From positions 460,412 to 524,411 of the forward strand of contig CAUYUJ010004769.1 in assembly GCA_963575745.1 (NCBI GenBank): a DNA stretch of 64,000 bases. Reading direction: 5' to 3'. Under the pieces are notes generated by a model. That model was given only the letters and a program-made list of their open reading frames with translations, made no database searches and was not told the origin of the DNA. The stretch's first letter is position 1. The number at the start of each line of letters is the position of its first letter. The stretch comes from Prorocentrum cordatum. Taxonomy: Eukaryota > Sar > Dinophyceae > Prorocentrales > Prorocentraceae. Position numbers and translations under genes: made by a program. Below are positions 39,730-50,457 of the stretch, one piece after another.

Positions 39730-40210
39730 TTAGTATACGACTTTTCCCCCTGCAATTGAAGATTTCGGCGTGCGCGCGCGAAGAAAAAACGAATGTGTCC
39801 CATATGGTATTATTTGACAGGGATGATGGCCCTGGCAGGCGCGCAACCGTTGTTGCAGAAGTTCGAAGCACGTGAAAAAGTTGCTCGCAAGAGCCCGTTT
39901 GACAGAAATGTTGAAAAAGTATTGGGTTTCCTAAGAAATCCGCAAGAGCGCGCGGGATGAATTTTTGAAACTTTTGTTTTGAAAAACCATTGGGTTTTTC
40001 ATGTTTTTATGTTAAAATCGCTACGAAAACTAAGGTTTTGGAAGGATTTCATCTTGCGCGCGCGAGTGTGCACTTCGTGTCATTTTTTGCAAAGGATTCT
40101 TGAAGTTTGGTTATGTTAGAACAAGACATGTCATTTTATATTGTTTTTTGACAGGGAAAGCGGGCGTCAACAAAACAACCGGATCCGGACTCCCCCGTTT
40201 TGCCTGAGAC
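39730..40210. other. AT-rich island without repeats
   Basis: The least GC-rich stretch of the window, with TTTTTGAAAC, TTGGGTTT and a TTTGACAGGGA motif found twice (39818 and 40147). Neither strand is open for more than about 60 codons. Looks intergenic or inserted. Confidence 0.5.
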
Positions 40211-40593
40211 TTCCTCACGAAAATTATGAAAATGTGGCTGCGGCCTAGGCGCGGCGAGGGGGGCGTGCACCAGGGGGCCCAACAATAATTATTCTTTAGA
40301 AGTAATAAGATTCAACAGCAACAACAACAACAAAAACAGCAACAATAACAAAAGCAAGGAAAAGGCGCGCGTGAGAGCCCCGTGAGCTCTAGCCGTCCGG
40401 ACCCGCCCTCGCCTTATTGCGAAGGCTGCGCTCAGAGCCCCGTGGACGCTTTTCTGACCCCCCCCAGCAACAGCAACAGCAACCAGCAACCGAGAAAAAA
40501 AAACAAATCCTGGAACTCCATTGGACTCCCTTACGGACCTTGACGTGGTCCTATGGGTGAAAAACGTATGCGCGCCGGCGTGCCGCCGCTTCA
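40211..40593. other. No gene recognised; CAA tract 40315-40345
   Basis: CAACAACAACAAC run, then GC-rich sequence up to the satellite. Confidence 0.4.
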
Positions 40594-42321
40594 ATACAGA
40601 TCCGATACAAACTGTATGGGGTCCTGTAGATATCCGATACAGACTGTATAGGATCCTATACAGATCCGATACACACTGTATAGGATCCTGTACAGATCCG
40701 ATACACACTGTATAGGATCCTATACAGATCCGATACAGACTGTATGGGATCCTGTAAAGACCGAAACAGACAGTATAGTATCCTATACAGATCCGATACA
40801 GACTGTATAGAATCCTATACAGATCCCATACAGACTGTATGGGATCCTGTAGATATCCGATACAGACTGTATGGAATCTTGTACAGATACGATACTGACT
40901 GTATGGGATCCTTTAAAGGTCCGCAACAGACTGTTTGGGATCCTATACAGATCCGATACAGACTGTATGGGACCCTATACAGATCCGATACACACCGTAT
41001 AGGATCCTATACAGAACCGATACAGACTGTAAAGGATCCTATGCAGATCCGATTCAGACTGTATAGGACCCTATACATATCCGATACAGACTGTATAGGA
41101 TCCTACACAGATCCGGTACAGACTGTATGGGATCCTGTAGCTATCCAATACAGACTGGATGGGGTCCTATACAGATCCGATCCAAATTGTATAGGATCCC
41201 ATACAGATCCGAAACAAACGGTATGGGGTCCTGTGGAGATCCGATACAGACTGTATAGGATCCTATGCAGATCCGATACACACTGTATAGGACATCCTGT
41301 ACAGATCCGATACACACTGTATAGGATCCTATACAAATTCGATTCAGACTGTATGGGATCCTGTGCAGATCCGATACAGACTGTATGGGATCCTGTGGAG
41401 ATCCGATACAAAACTGTATATAATCCTGTACAGATCCGATACAGACTGTATAAGATCCTACACAAATCCGATACAGACTGTATGAGATCCCAGACCGATC
41501 CGATACAGACGGTACGGGACCCTATACAGATCCGATACTGACTGTATGGGATCCTTTTAAAGATCCGATACAGACTGTATGGGATCCTATACAGATCCGG
41601 CTCAGACTGTATAGGGTCCTATACAGATCCGATACAGATTGTATGGGAACCTGTAGATATCCGATACAAACTGTATGGGATCCTATACAGACCAGATACT
41701 GACTGTATAGGATCCTACAAAGATCCGAAACAAACTGGATGGGATCCTGTAGAGATCCGATACAGACTGTATAGGATCCTTTACACACCCGATACAGACT
41801 GTTTGGGATCCTATACATATCCAATACAGAGTGTATTCAACCACATACAGATCCGATATACACCGTATAGGATCGTATACAGATCCGATACAGACTGTAT
41901 GGGATCCTGTAGAGATCCGACACAAACTGTATAAGACCCTGTACATATCCGATACAGACTGTATAGGATCCTATACAAATCCGATACAGGCCTGTACAGG
42001 ATCCTGCACGTATCCGATGCAGATTGACAAAGATCTTTTACAGATCCGATTCAGACTGTATAGGACACTATACATACCCGATACAGACTGTATAGGTTCC
42101 TATACAAAATGTATAGGACCATATACAGATCCGATATAGACTGTATGGGACCCTGTAGAAATCCGATACAGACTGTGTAGGATCCTATACAAATCCGATA
42201 CAGACTGTATAGGATCCTACACAGATCCGGTACAGGCTGTATAGGACCCAGTAGAGGTCCGATACAGACTGTATCGGTTCCCTGTGCAGATCCGATACAA
42301 ACTGTATAGGATCCTATACGC
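40594..42321 (+). repeat. 32-bp BamHI satellite, about 54 copies
   Basis: Unit ATCCGATACAGACTGTATAG + GATCCTATACAG, 32 bp. Each unit carries GGATCC and the pair TATACAG...CTGTATA that can form a hairpin. Units differ at a few fixed places (CCTATACAG or CCTGTAGAG; AGGATCC or GGGATCC). Because 32 is not divisible by 3, every frame repeats after 96 nt and stays open for long runs. The 265-codon frame at 40744-41541 is therefore an artefact. Confidence 0.98.
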
Positions 42322-42336
42322 GGGGCGACGGCACCG

Positions 42337-42362
42337 ATGATGACGACGACGACGACGACGTC

Positions 42363-42409
<47 letters not shown>

Positions 42410-42435
42410 CGACGACGGCGACGACGACGACCGTC
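42337..42435. repeat. (CGA)n / (CGG)n microsatellite
   Basis: GACGACGACG with GGCGGCGGC interruptions immediately after the 32-bp satellite. Confidence 0.92.
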
Positions 42436-42803
42436 CTCGCCCCAAGCCTCATCCACCGTGTCCTCGTTCTCCTCATCCACCCTGTCCTCGTCCTCCTCAC
42501 CCTCGATCCCGCATCGACGTATTCGTCATCCTCGTCGTCCTCACCCTCATCGTCATTCTTATTCCCCACATCCTAAGTGGGGTTCTTGCTTTCTCTGCAC
42601 ACCCTCCGCGCAAGATCTCTCCTCCTCCTCCTCCTCCCTCTCCTCTGTTCCTCTTTGCTTCCTCCTCCGCATAATCATCACCATCACCATCACTCCCCAC
42701 TCATCATCATCATCATCACCATCAACATCACAATCACCATCGCACGATCACTCACCATCATCGGCATCGAACGATCATCATCGTCATCATCAATACTCGC
42801 TGA
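42436..42803. repeat. CCTCGTC-rich tract and (ATC)n at 42690-42800
   Basis: TCCTCGTCCTCC units, then CATCATCATCACCATCA. The ATC tract leads directly into the 158-bp satellite. Confidence 0.85.
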
Positions 42804-44140
42804 CTTGAGGCCTGAATATGGAGGAGGTATCAGGCGGAAGTCTCAGGCGGAAACCCCCTCCCTATGGGGCCCGCACTTCATGTTCGAATCCGAGCGGGTC
42901 ATCCGCAACGTGCAACTGTCGTCACTTTTGGGCGCTTGACACCTGAATATGGAGGAGGTCTCGAGCGGGAGCCTCGTCTGTGAATGAATTGCGGGAAGGT
43001 CTCAGGCGGGAGCCCCCTCCCTATGGGGCCCGCACTTCACGTTCGAATCCGAGCGGGTCATCCGCAACGTGTAACTGTCGTCACTGTTGGGCTCTTGAGG
43101 CCTGAATATGGGGGAGGTATCAAGCGGGAACCTCGTCGGTGCGTGAATTGTGAGGAAGTCTCATGCGGGAGCCCCTTCCCTATGGGGCCTTCATGTTCGA
43201 ATCCGAGCGGGTCATCCGCAACGTGTAACTGTCGTCACTTTTGGGCTCTTGAGGCCTGAATATGGAGGAAGTCTCGAGCGGGAGCCTCGTCTCTGAGTGA
43301 CTTGTGAGGAAGTATCAGGCGGGAACCCCCTCCCTATGGGGCCCGCACTTAACAATGACTCGCGAGGAATCACAGGCGGGAGCCCCCTCCCTATGGGGCC
43401 CGCGTTTCATGTTCGAATCCGAGCGGGTCATCCGCAACGTGTAACTGTCGTCACTTTTGGGTTCTTGAGGCTTGAATATGGACAAGTATCAGGCGGGAGC
43501 CTCGTCTGTGAGTGGATTGTGAAGAAGTCTCAGGCGGGAGCCCCCTCCTTATGAGGCCCGCATTTCACGTTTGAATCCGAGCGGGTCATCCGCAACGTGC
43601 AACTATCGTCACTTTGGGGCGCTTGAAACCTGAATATGGAGGAGGTCTCGAGCGGCAGCCTCGTCTGTGAGTGCATTGCTAGGAAGTCTCAGGCGGGAAC
43701 CCCCTCCCTATGGGGCCAGCACTTCATGTTCGAATCCGAGCGGGCCATCCGCAACGTGTAACTGTCGTCACTTTTGGGCTCTTGAGGCCTGAGTATGGAG
43801 GAAGTATCAAGCGGGAACATCGTCTGTGAATGAATTTTGAAGAAGTCTCAGGCGGGAGCCCCCTCCCTATGGGGCCCGCACTTCATGTTCGAACCCGAGC
43901 GGGTCATCCGCAACGTGCAACTGTCGTCACTTTTGGGCTCTTGAGACCTGAATACGCAGGAAGTCTCGAGCGGGAGCCTCGTCTGTGAGTGAATTGTGAG
44001 AAAGTCTCAGGCGGGAGCCCCCCTCCCTATGAGGCCCGCATTTCACGTTCGAATCCGAGCGGGTCATCCGCAACGTGCAACTGTCGTCACTTTTGGGCTC
44101 TTGAGACTTGAATATGGAGGAAGTCTCGAGCGGGAGCCTA
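42804..44140 (+). repeat. 158-bp satellite, about 8.5 units
   Basis: Each unit has TTGAGGCCTGAATATGGAGG, TCTCGAGCGGGAGCCTCGTC, GAAGTCTCAGGCGGGAGCCC, CCTCCCTATGGGGCCCGCAC and TGTTCGAATCCGAGCGGGTC plus ATCCGCAACGTG. Starts near 42804, 42935, 43093, 43248, 43463, 43621, 43780, 43939 and 44099. The unit from 43248 is 215 bp because its middle part is doubled. GTTCGAATCC in most units equals a tRNA B-box core. Confidence 0.95.
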
Positions 44141-44334
44141 CGGCCCAGCCCGAAGGGTTTGTCCCGACGGCTTCGCGATCTAGCCGTCGGCAGACGCGCG
44201 CGCGCTGGCCGAGGCGGCGACGGCGCTGAGGAAAATTGATTTGCTTGCCCCGACGAGGGGGAAGGGGAGGTGCACATGGAGAAAAGGCAGGGGGATGAGG
44301 AGGGAAGGGGCATGGGGGAGGCCGACGACGAGGA

Positions 44335-44430
44335 GGAGGTGGCGCGAGAGGAGGAGGAGGAGGAGGAGGAGGAGGAGGAGGAGGAGGAGGAGGAGGAGGA
44401 GGAGGAGGAGGAGGAGGAGAAAGAGGAGGA
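44335..44430. repeat. (GGA)n tract
   Basis: GGA on the plus strand within a purine-rich stretch, 44250-44520. Confidence 0.92.
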
Positions 44431-44597
44431 GGAAGAGAAATAGAAGGGGGAGGAGAGGGCAGTGCAGGGGGCGAGAGGAGAGGGTGTCCGCCAGGGGGAG
44501 GAGGAAAGGGCAAAGGGTAAGCTAAACGTATTCTCGTGTGGGGTCCTACCGTCGGAGTAACTTTCCTACGCAGCATCATAAGCATCATCGTCCACCT

Positions 44598-44690
44598 CGT
44601 CTTATTCATCATCATCATCACCATCAGCAGCATCATCGTCATCATCATCATCCTCATCCACGTCGTCCTCATCATCACCATAGAACTCTT
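44598..44690. repeat. (ATC)n microsatellite
   Basis: CATCATCATCA with CACCATCAGCAG interruptions, directly before a minisatellite. Confidence 0.85.
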
Positions 44691-44995
44691 ATGGAAGCCT
44701 ATAGAATTCCTATGGGGGCCTATGGGATTCGTATGGAGGCCAATAGAATTCTTATGGGGACCGATATAAAATTCCTATGGATGCCTCTAGGATTCCTATG
44801 GAGGCGTCTAGAATTCCTATGGAGACCTATAGAATTCCTATGGAGGCCTATAGAATTCCTATGGAGGCCTATAGCGTTCTTATGGAGGCCAATAAAATTC
44901 CGATCGGGGCTTATATAAAATTCCTATGGAGGCCTATAGAACTCCTATGGAGGCCCATCGAATTCCTATGAACTCCTAGGAAATCATATTCGGGA
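44691..44995 (+). repeat. 21-bp EcoRI minisatellite, about 14 units
   Basis: Unit TATGGAGGCCTATAGAATTC + C, 21 bp, with GAATTC in most units and two TATAAAATTCC variants. Because 21 is divisible by 3 all frames repeat as 7-residue units such as MEAYRIP; one frame is open from 44777 to 44971. Confidence 0.95.
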
Positions 44996-45082
44996 ATCCG
45001 TGGCGCCCCCAGGAGACCCCCAGAGGGTTGCTCGGTTGCTGGGGGGGGGGGGCGGCCGGGGCTCCCACGCGCGCCTCTTCCA

Positions 45083-45642
45083 ACAACAACACCACCACCA
45101 ACAACAACAACAACAACAGCAATATGTTTCAGACGGTTCGCTCTAAGCTGCTCGGGGGCCACTCGAAACGTATATCCCGAATCCTAGATACCCGCCCTCG
45201 TCGTCTTCGATCGTACCCCCTTGGCGATCTACATCTCTTACCTGCAACGTGTATTTCGTGCAGCCCCTACGGCAGGGGAGGAGAGGACGAATGGACGGAA
45301 GGGCCAAGGGGGAGGGAGGAGCATGGAGCAAGGAAGAGAAGCGGGAGGGGGGCGCTAGGAAGAGACGACACGTGGCAGAACCAGACGGGCAGATCGGGCG
45401 GGTAAACCCTAACGGGCGGGTCGGGCAGGCGGGCCCAGGCGGCCAGGTCGAGCAGGCGGGTTGCTGAAGCATGCCTCCTGCATGAATCGCGAATACATCT
45501 CGAGCGATAGCGCGATTCCCCCCTCCCCAAAAAAACGTGATGACATCCACAGCGACAGCGGGACTCCTGAGTGCCGAGGGCGCGGAATCAAAATACATGG
45601 CGAGGAAGCCCCAAGCGACAGCGCGATTTCTGCATACATTGT
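45083..45642 (-). repeat. Duplicated segment P, copy 2, preceded by a CAA tract
   Basis: CAA tract 45083-45120, then GACGGTTCGCTCTAAGCTGC ... GCAACGTGTATTTCGTGCAG ... GGAGCATGGAGCAAGGAAGA ... GCGATTTCTGCATACATTGT as in copy 1. The minus frame here is open from 45982 to 45143 (279 codons), longer than in copy 1 because of the frame break there. It reads VAVDVITFFWGG and ALPSIRPLLPCRRG. Either a repeated gene fragment or chance openness. Confidence 0.72.
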
Positions 45643-46247
45643 CCGAGCGGAGCGCCAAAACATTATGTGTATGCCGTTTTTGTTTTTTCGATTCTTCGAA
45701 AATGTTGGGTCTCCTGATGGCCCTGCAGAGGCCTCCGGAGGCTTCCAGTCCTCTGGGGGTCTCCCGCTGTCGTAGGAAGAATTCGCTGCTGCCAGGCGGG
45801 GCGGCTGGACGGAGACGGAGGAGAACACGGATAGATGAGGACGATGACGAGACAGAGATCGAGGCTGAGGAGAGGGAGGAGGGGGAAACATAGGCATGTG
45901 TGCATCGAATCAGGGCTGCTACTGTCACTGCTGATGTGCGAGAGGTGGGCTTTGACACGTGTTCAGCTCTGTGCCAACACACAGGCGGCTGTCATGGTGC
46001 AGCACGAGGCCAGGCAACCGAAATGGGAAACGCTGACGGGAGCACTCTGGGGGTGGCAATGGGCAGGCGGGAGGAGGCCTGCATGAGGATAAGAATAACC
46101 AAGGGGAGAGTTCTGCTGCGCAACGTGGTTGCTCGATATAGCATGTGGGTCTCCACTTGCGTTGTTGATGCATTCAAGCACCACGGCCCTGCGGGTCAGA
46201 GCGGCGGCGTCGGATACGATACGATGCGAAGGGGGCGGGAAGACAAC
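45643..46247. other. No feature recognised
   Basis: Single-copy-looking; a plus frame at 45900-46547 crosses element H1, so it is unlikely to be one exon. Confidence 0.35.
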
Positions 46248-46391
46248 AGGGCTGAACCTAAACGGTGTTTTTCGTTTTCCTTTTGTTTTCGTCTTCACTC
46301 GCTTTTGTCTCGAATCCGCCTTTACCGCAAAACGAAATCGAAACGAAAACGGCCAGAGAAATCGCCAGCAACACCGTTTAGGTCCAGCCCT
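46248..46391 (+). mobile_element. Family H element, copy H1, with 10-bp target duplication
   Basis: AGGGCTGAACCTAAACGGTG at the left and CACCGTTTAGGTCCAGCCCT at the right, an almost perfect inverted repeat. GGAAGACAAC is repeated exactly outside (46238-46247 and 46392-46401). The interior is CGTTTTC/GAAAACG-rich with TTTTGTCTCGAATCCGC. Length 144 bp. Confidence 0.95.
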
Positions 46392-47334
46392 GGAAGACAA
46401 CTGGCAACCGGCTCCGCGCACGTGGCGCCATGGGTGCGCAGCGGAGGCGGCGCCAGAGCGCCTGCGTGTCAGCAGTGGCCCAGGCGAGCAAACCAACCGG
46501 AGACAGCATGGGAGGCCGCGAGTAGGGATGCAGGGGAAGGGGGATAGGAGGGTGAAGGCAAGAGGATGAGGGGAGGGACGGGGAGGGGGCGAGGAGGGGG
46601 ACGGGGAGAGGAGCGGGAGGAGGAAGAGGAGGAGGAGGATGAGGAGCTAGGAAAAAGGAATGGCGACACCAACACCACCAGCGGGCCCCTCCCTGGCGGT
46701 GTGCCCCCCCCCAACACAGACACACACCAACCCGCCCTCCCGATCGAGACACCTCCAGCTCGCAGACGCATCGTGGCCCCCCTTCGCTGGAGGTGGCGGT
46801 GTCGCCCCTCCTTCCTCCGAGCAATGGGGCAGGAAGAAACAGTGACTCCTCGATAATGATGCCGCCTTCACCTCGGGCATCGTCGTCCCCGAGGCCTGCC
46901 AGCGGGGCGACGGGGGAATAGCAGGGCGGAACGGCAGGCCCCCTGCACTGTGCCCGGCCGCGATGAGCACGAGTCGCCCTTCCCAACACGGGAGGCAACT
47001 CCTGGGAGGTCTTCGCAGGGACGATTTGCCCGATGAACGGCCATTGAGCCAGATTAGGCTGGCTTGAACGACGACTTCAACCCACGGAAACAAGATTCGA
47101 CCACACTGAACGGCATCATACTGGTTGTCCACCGCGCACATACCAGCGCTGATGCTGAATTTACCCTCCTAACACAATACATCCGAAGTAAAGTCAAAGA
47201 AGTCGGGGAGCCTAAGTCGAGCTTCAGGGCCATGAAGTCGGGGAGCCTAAGTCAAAGAGCCGAACTCTATACACCGACACTTTCTCCGGCCCCGCGCTGG
47301 AACTCGCACAGGAAGCGGATTATGGTGTTACGGG
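46392..47334. other. No gene recognised; GGA-like 46570-46650
   Basis: 46570-46650 GGGACGGGGAGG/GAGGAGGA. 47195-47260 has GAAGTCGGGGAGCCTAAGTC twice in tandem (period about 38 bp). Other parts show open frames on both strands without preference. Confidence 0.4.
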
Positions 47335-47398
47335 ACCCTGGTGTATACATGTTTCGTTGTCTTCCCAGGAGAACGGGGAAACAAGTATACACCACACC
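47335..47398. repeat. Small hairpin GTGTATACATGTTTC / GAAACAAGTATACAC
   Basis: Arms of about 15 nt separated by a loop of about 27 nt. Confidence 0.75.
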
Positions 47399-47889
47399 AC
47401 CCCGACGTCGCCCCCGACCCTCAAAAGTCCAGGGATTGCAGAACAGCCCGCCACTTGAACATGAACTACATGTTCCAGTTCCCGACTCCGGACCCCGGCC
47501 ATGATATGCATATCTCCCTAGCCCTCGTCCCCTCCAGGACACCCCCGCTATCACGCCGCCTCGGTCCTTCTGGCGGCCTCCGGACCAGACCAAACACTGG
47601 CCTCCGAGTACCCAACAGGCCCGAGAGGCCTGCCGCGTCCAGGAATCATCGAATCGGAAAAAACATCTCGTGCGTCGGAATCAATCTCTGCGTCGTGCGG
47701 GGCAAATGTACCCGTGACCCTGCGTCGTGCGGGGCAAATGGTCGCCCAATGACCATCGAGTCGGAATGTGCGTCGGAATCTGAATCGACTGGGCTCGGCC
47801 ACGCCAAGGTGCACCGCCGCCGTATCAAGATCGAACCACATTGGACAACTGGCAAACGGGAATCGGTTCGGAGCGGGCCAGCCGAGACC
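47399..47889. other. Unassigned
   Basis: Contains a direct repeat CGTCGTGCGGGGCAAATG (47690 and 47723). No other structure. Confidence 0.4.
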
Positions 47890-48075
47890 GATACTCCAGA
47901 TTTCGTAATAAAGGGAGGGGGGTCTCATTTCTGGGGGGGTCTCTTCCAGGCTATCTTGGAGGGCCTGGGGGGTCTGGGGACGATGTTTTGGAGGGTTCTC
48001 CCACGGGGGAGGTCTGAAATGGCTTGTCTTGGAGGGTCCAGACCCCCTCCCTTTTATTACGAAATCTGGAGTATC
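47890..48075. mobile_element. Family G element with 34-bp terminal inverted repeats
   Basis: GATACTCCAGATTTCGTAAT continues as AAAGGGAGGGGGTCT at the left. The right end is the exact inverse apart from one extra A. The interior is G-rich (GGAGGGCCTGGGGGGTCTGG). Total 186 bp, single copy in the window; no obvious target duplication. Confidence 0.92.
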
Positions 48076-48109
48076 GAATCAGACTGCAGGACCAAATTGC
48101 CATGGATGA

Positions 48110-48470
48110 CTCGCACGGCAGCGGCGGCAGCCGAGAATGAGGGCTCGAGGCTGCCCCGCGCGGGGAACAACGCAATCGCGAGCCGGGACTCGCGGATGGG
48201 CGGTGCGTGGCGAGCTCGGGGATGCCTCGCGCGGGGGAGCCTCTGCGGCGGCGGCGCAGCGAGCAGCGGGCGCCAGAGCGTGCCTCGGGCGCGAGCTGTC
48301 GCGCGGACGTGGGATTCGAAGATGCCTCGCACGAGTGGCATGGTCAGGAGCAGGCCTTCGAGGGTGCCTCAGGCGAGGCCTGCAGCCAGAAACCAAGACT
48401 TGAGGGCGGCTCGACGCAAGGGCCGTCACCAGGAGAAACAGACGTTACACGGCGATCGAGCAAGAGTTAG
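48110..48470 (+). CDS. Coding-like segment with a 42-nt (14-residue) degenerate repeat
   Basis: From 48276 the plus frame shows units of 14 residues, each starting E-x-[AG]-S: ERASGASCRADVGF, EDASHEWHGQEQAF, EGASGEACSQKPRL, then EGGSTQGPS. At DNA level GNTGCCTCG recurs every 42 nt; more diverged units can be followed back to about 48139 in a shifted frame. Units differ much in sequence but keep length and key residues, which suits a protein repeat more than a young minisatellite. The frame ends at TAG 48468-48470. Function unknown; the frame shift upstream argues for an intron or decay. Confidence 0.3.
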
Positions 48471-49480
48471 AGGCCGCAGGAGCCACAGTTGCGGGCAGAG
48501 ACGCGACACCGTCTCGCGCGGTGACCAACGCCAGAAGCATGTGTTCGATACGGACCCGCGCAAGTGCCACACTCGAGAGCTGGCCAGCCATTGTCATACC
48601 ATCAGGAACGCCGCATAAGGAACGAAGGCTGTTTTTGCCTGGCCTCGGCCACCCTCTGCCACCCATAGGCTCTCCGACCTCCAGAACAGCCGAAAACCAG
48701 AGCCAAGGAACGGCAGAAAACCAGAGCCACTCCTGACCCCCAAGTGCCTTGAGCGTAGGTCGAGGATGGCCCGCGCTGAATCCGATACGCACGGTAACAC
48801 GTTCGACGACGCTTCCCAATGACACGCAACGACACGAACTACAACGACGGGAAATATCAGGCGAAAGACCCCGCGCCTGCGCTCGGGGATTCTCAACAGA
48901 TCCTCCTCTGTGCGCTCCTCCTCCTCCTCCTCCTCCTCGCCTCCTCGCCCTCCCTCACCTCTTCCTCTTCCTCCTTCGGTGCCTCCGATCGACGAGAAGA
49001 AAAGGCCAGTGGCCAACCACCCGCGTCCTCCTCTTTCCCCCCCCTGTCCCCCACACTCCTCCTCTCTCCCACCCCCTCCCTCATGCTCCTCCCCCCCTCT
49101 TCAGCAAGGAACGGAACCGAACGGGAACAGGTGCAAATTGTCCGACGTGCCCCCACCTGGTCCAGGCTGTGAGATCAAAATCCAACGCTCCATCGTTCGG
49201 AAGCTCGTACGGAGGGTTGCCACGGCCTGCGACTAGGTACAGAACAATCAAAGATGCCAATGGTAAGCGACACATCGCACCTATACTGAAAATGCATGCC
49301 TCAACTGGACCGAGCTCAGCATGAAGTGGCGGTAACGGTGGCGTCCCGACAACATTGGGATGGCTCGCTGCTTTACGACGCGGTCACAAATCCCAAAGAA
49401 TTGTCGGTACTGCCGATGCTAACACCATGGTGGGCCTGTTTTCCACTACCACCATCATAAGTTGGAGGGGGGAAGGAGGT
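48471..49480. other. Unassigned; (CCT)n at 48912-48965
   Basis: Short direct repeat AAAACCAGAGCCA(A/C) at 48691-48727. CCT tract 48912-48965 and pyrimidine-rich 49030-49105. No preferred frame. Confidence 0.45.
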
Positions 49481-49484
49481 GGAG

Positions 49485-49545
49485 GATGAGGAGGAGGAGA
49501 AGGAGGAGGAGGAGGAGGAGGAGGAGGAGGAGGAGGAGGAACGAG
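49485..49545. repeat. (GGA)n tract
   Basis: GGA on the plus strand. Confidence 0.92.
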
Positions 49546-50457
49546 GAGGGCCCCCTCCCACTCCAACTATGGTGGTGGTGGAAGAAAACATGCCCATCAC
49601 ACCATACGAGGAAAAGCATCCGGCGGGGCACGAGGGACAATCGGGCCGAGGACGGAGGTGGGGCGACGACGGGGGGACAGGACGACCCAGACACTCCAGG
49701 CCGCGACTTCCCGCAGAGCGCACTCTTTCGGGATGTTCACGACGATCCCTGTCATGAGGGGGTGGAGAAAACTGGCACACGCTGACACGAATCACGGATC
49801 CGTGGATCGGGCGCGAGGGCGCCAGATTCACCGACCGGGGGGGGAAACCCAAAACATGAGGCCAAATCCACCTCACTTAGCAGAGGAACGCGTCGATTCA
49901 GCGTGGAAACGGAAACCGACGCGAATCCACGCGCCTCAATCCATGCTTGCTTCTCCACGTGACTTTCCACGACGTTGGGAAGACATGTCCTCCCCGTTCC
50001 CCTTCTTCCATCCCTTCCCGTCCCTCCCGCTCTCTACAAGTACTCACTACAAATACGCACTGCTCCCCGATCTACTCCGAATAAGTTCTGACAAACTTCC
50101 GCACGATACATACAACTTTCCACTAACAAAATGTCGCACCATTATGTGTTGTGTTTGTCTTTTTCCATTAGAGCGTTTCCGGCTTTTCACCGTGGCGCTC
50201 CCGCTGCACCATGGGCCTCAATTTAGGATCGGCGTGTTGCTCCCGTTGCTCGGCGTTCTTGCTCCAGTGCGGGCAGCTTTTCTGGATCGCTGTGTGTGTG
50301 TGTGTGTGTGTCCTCCTTGTTGTCGCCCAAGTCGTTTCCCTGGTGATCCTGCTCTTCCCGCTCCTCCCGCCCCTGCTCCTGCTGCCGCTGGTCCTCCTTG
50401 TTGCCATCCTTCCGTGCAGACGGGGAGTTGACCTGAGGAACCCTAAATAAGGAACAA
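49546..50457. other. Unassigned; (GT)n at 50291-50312
   Basis: 50190-50280 (CGGCTTTTCACCGTGGCGCT ...) is a diverged inverse of the CTGCAGCGGGAGC units of segment N. No gene. Confidence 0.4.

Noticed and set aside
40744-41541. 265-codon open frame on the plus strand
   Set aside because: Translation of the 32-bp satellite; all frames repeat every 96 nt and are open by construction.
40594-42321. CRISPR-like array
   Set aside because: There are no unique spacers; the repeat unit itself is the period, and the context is eukaryotic.
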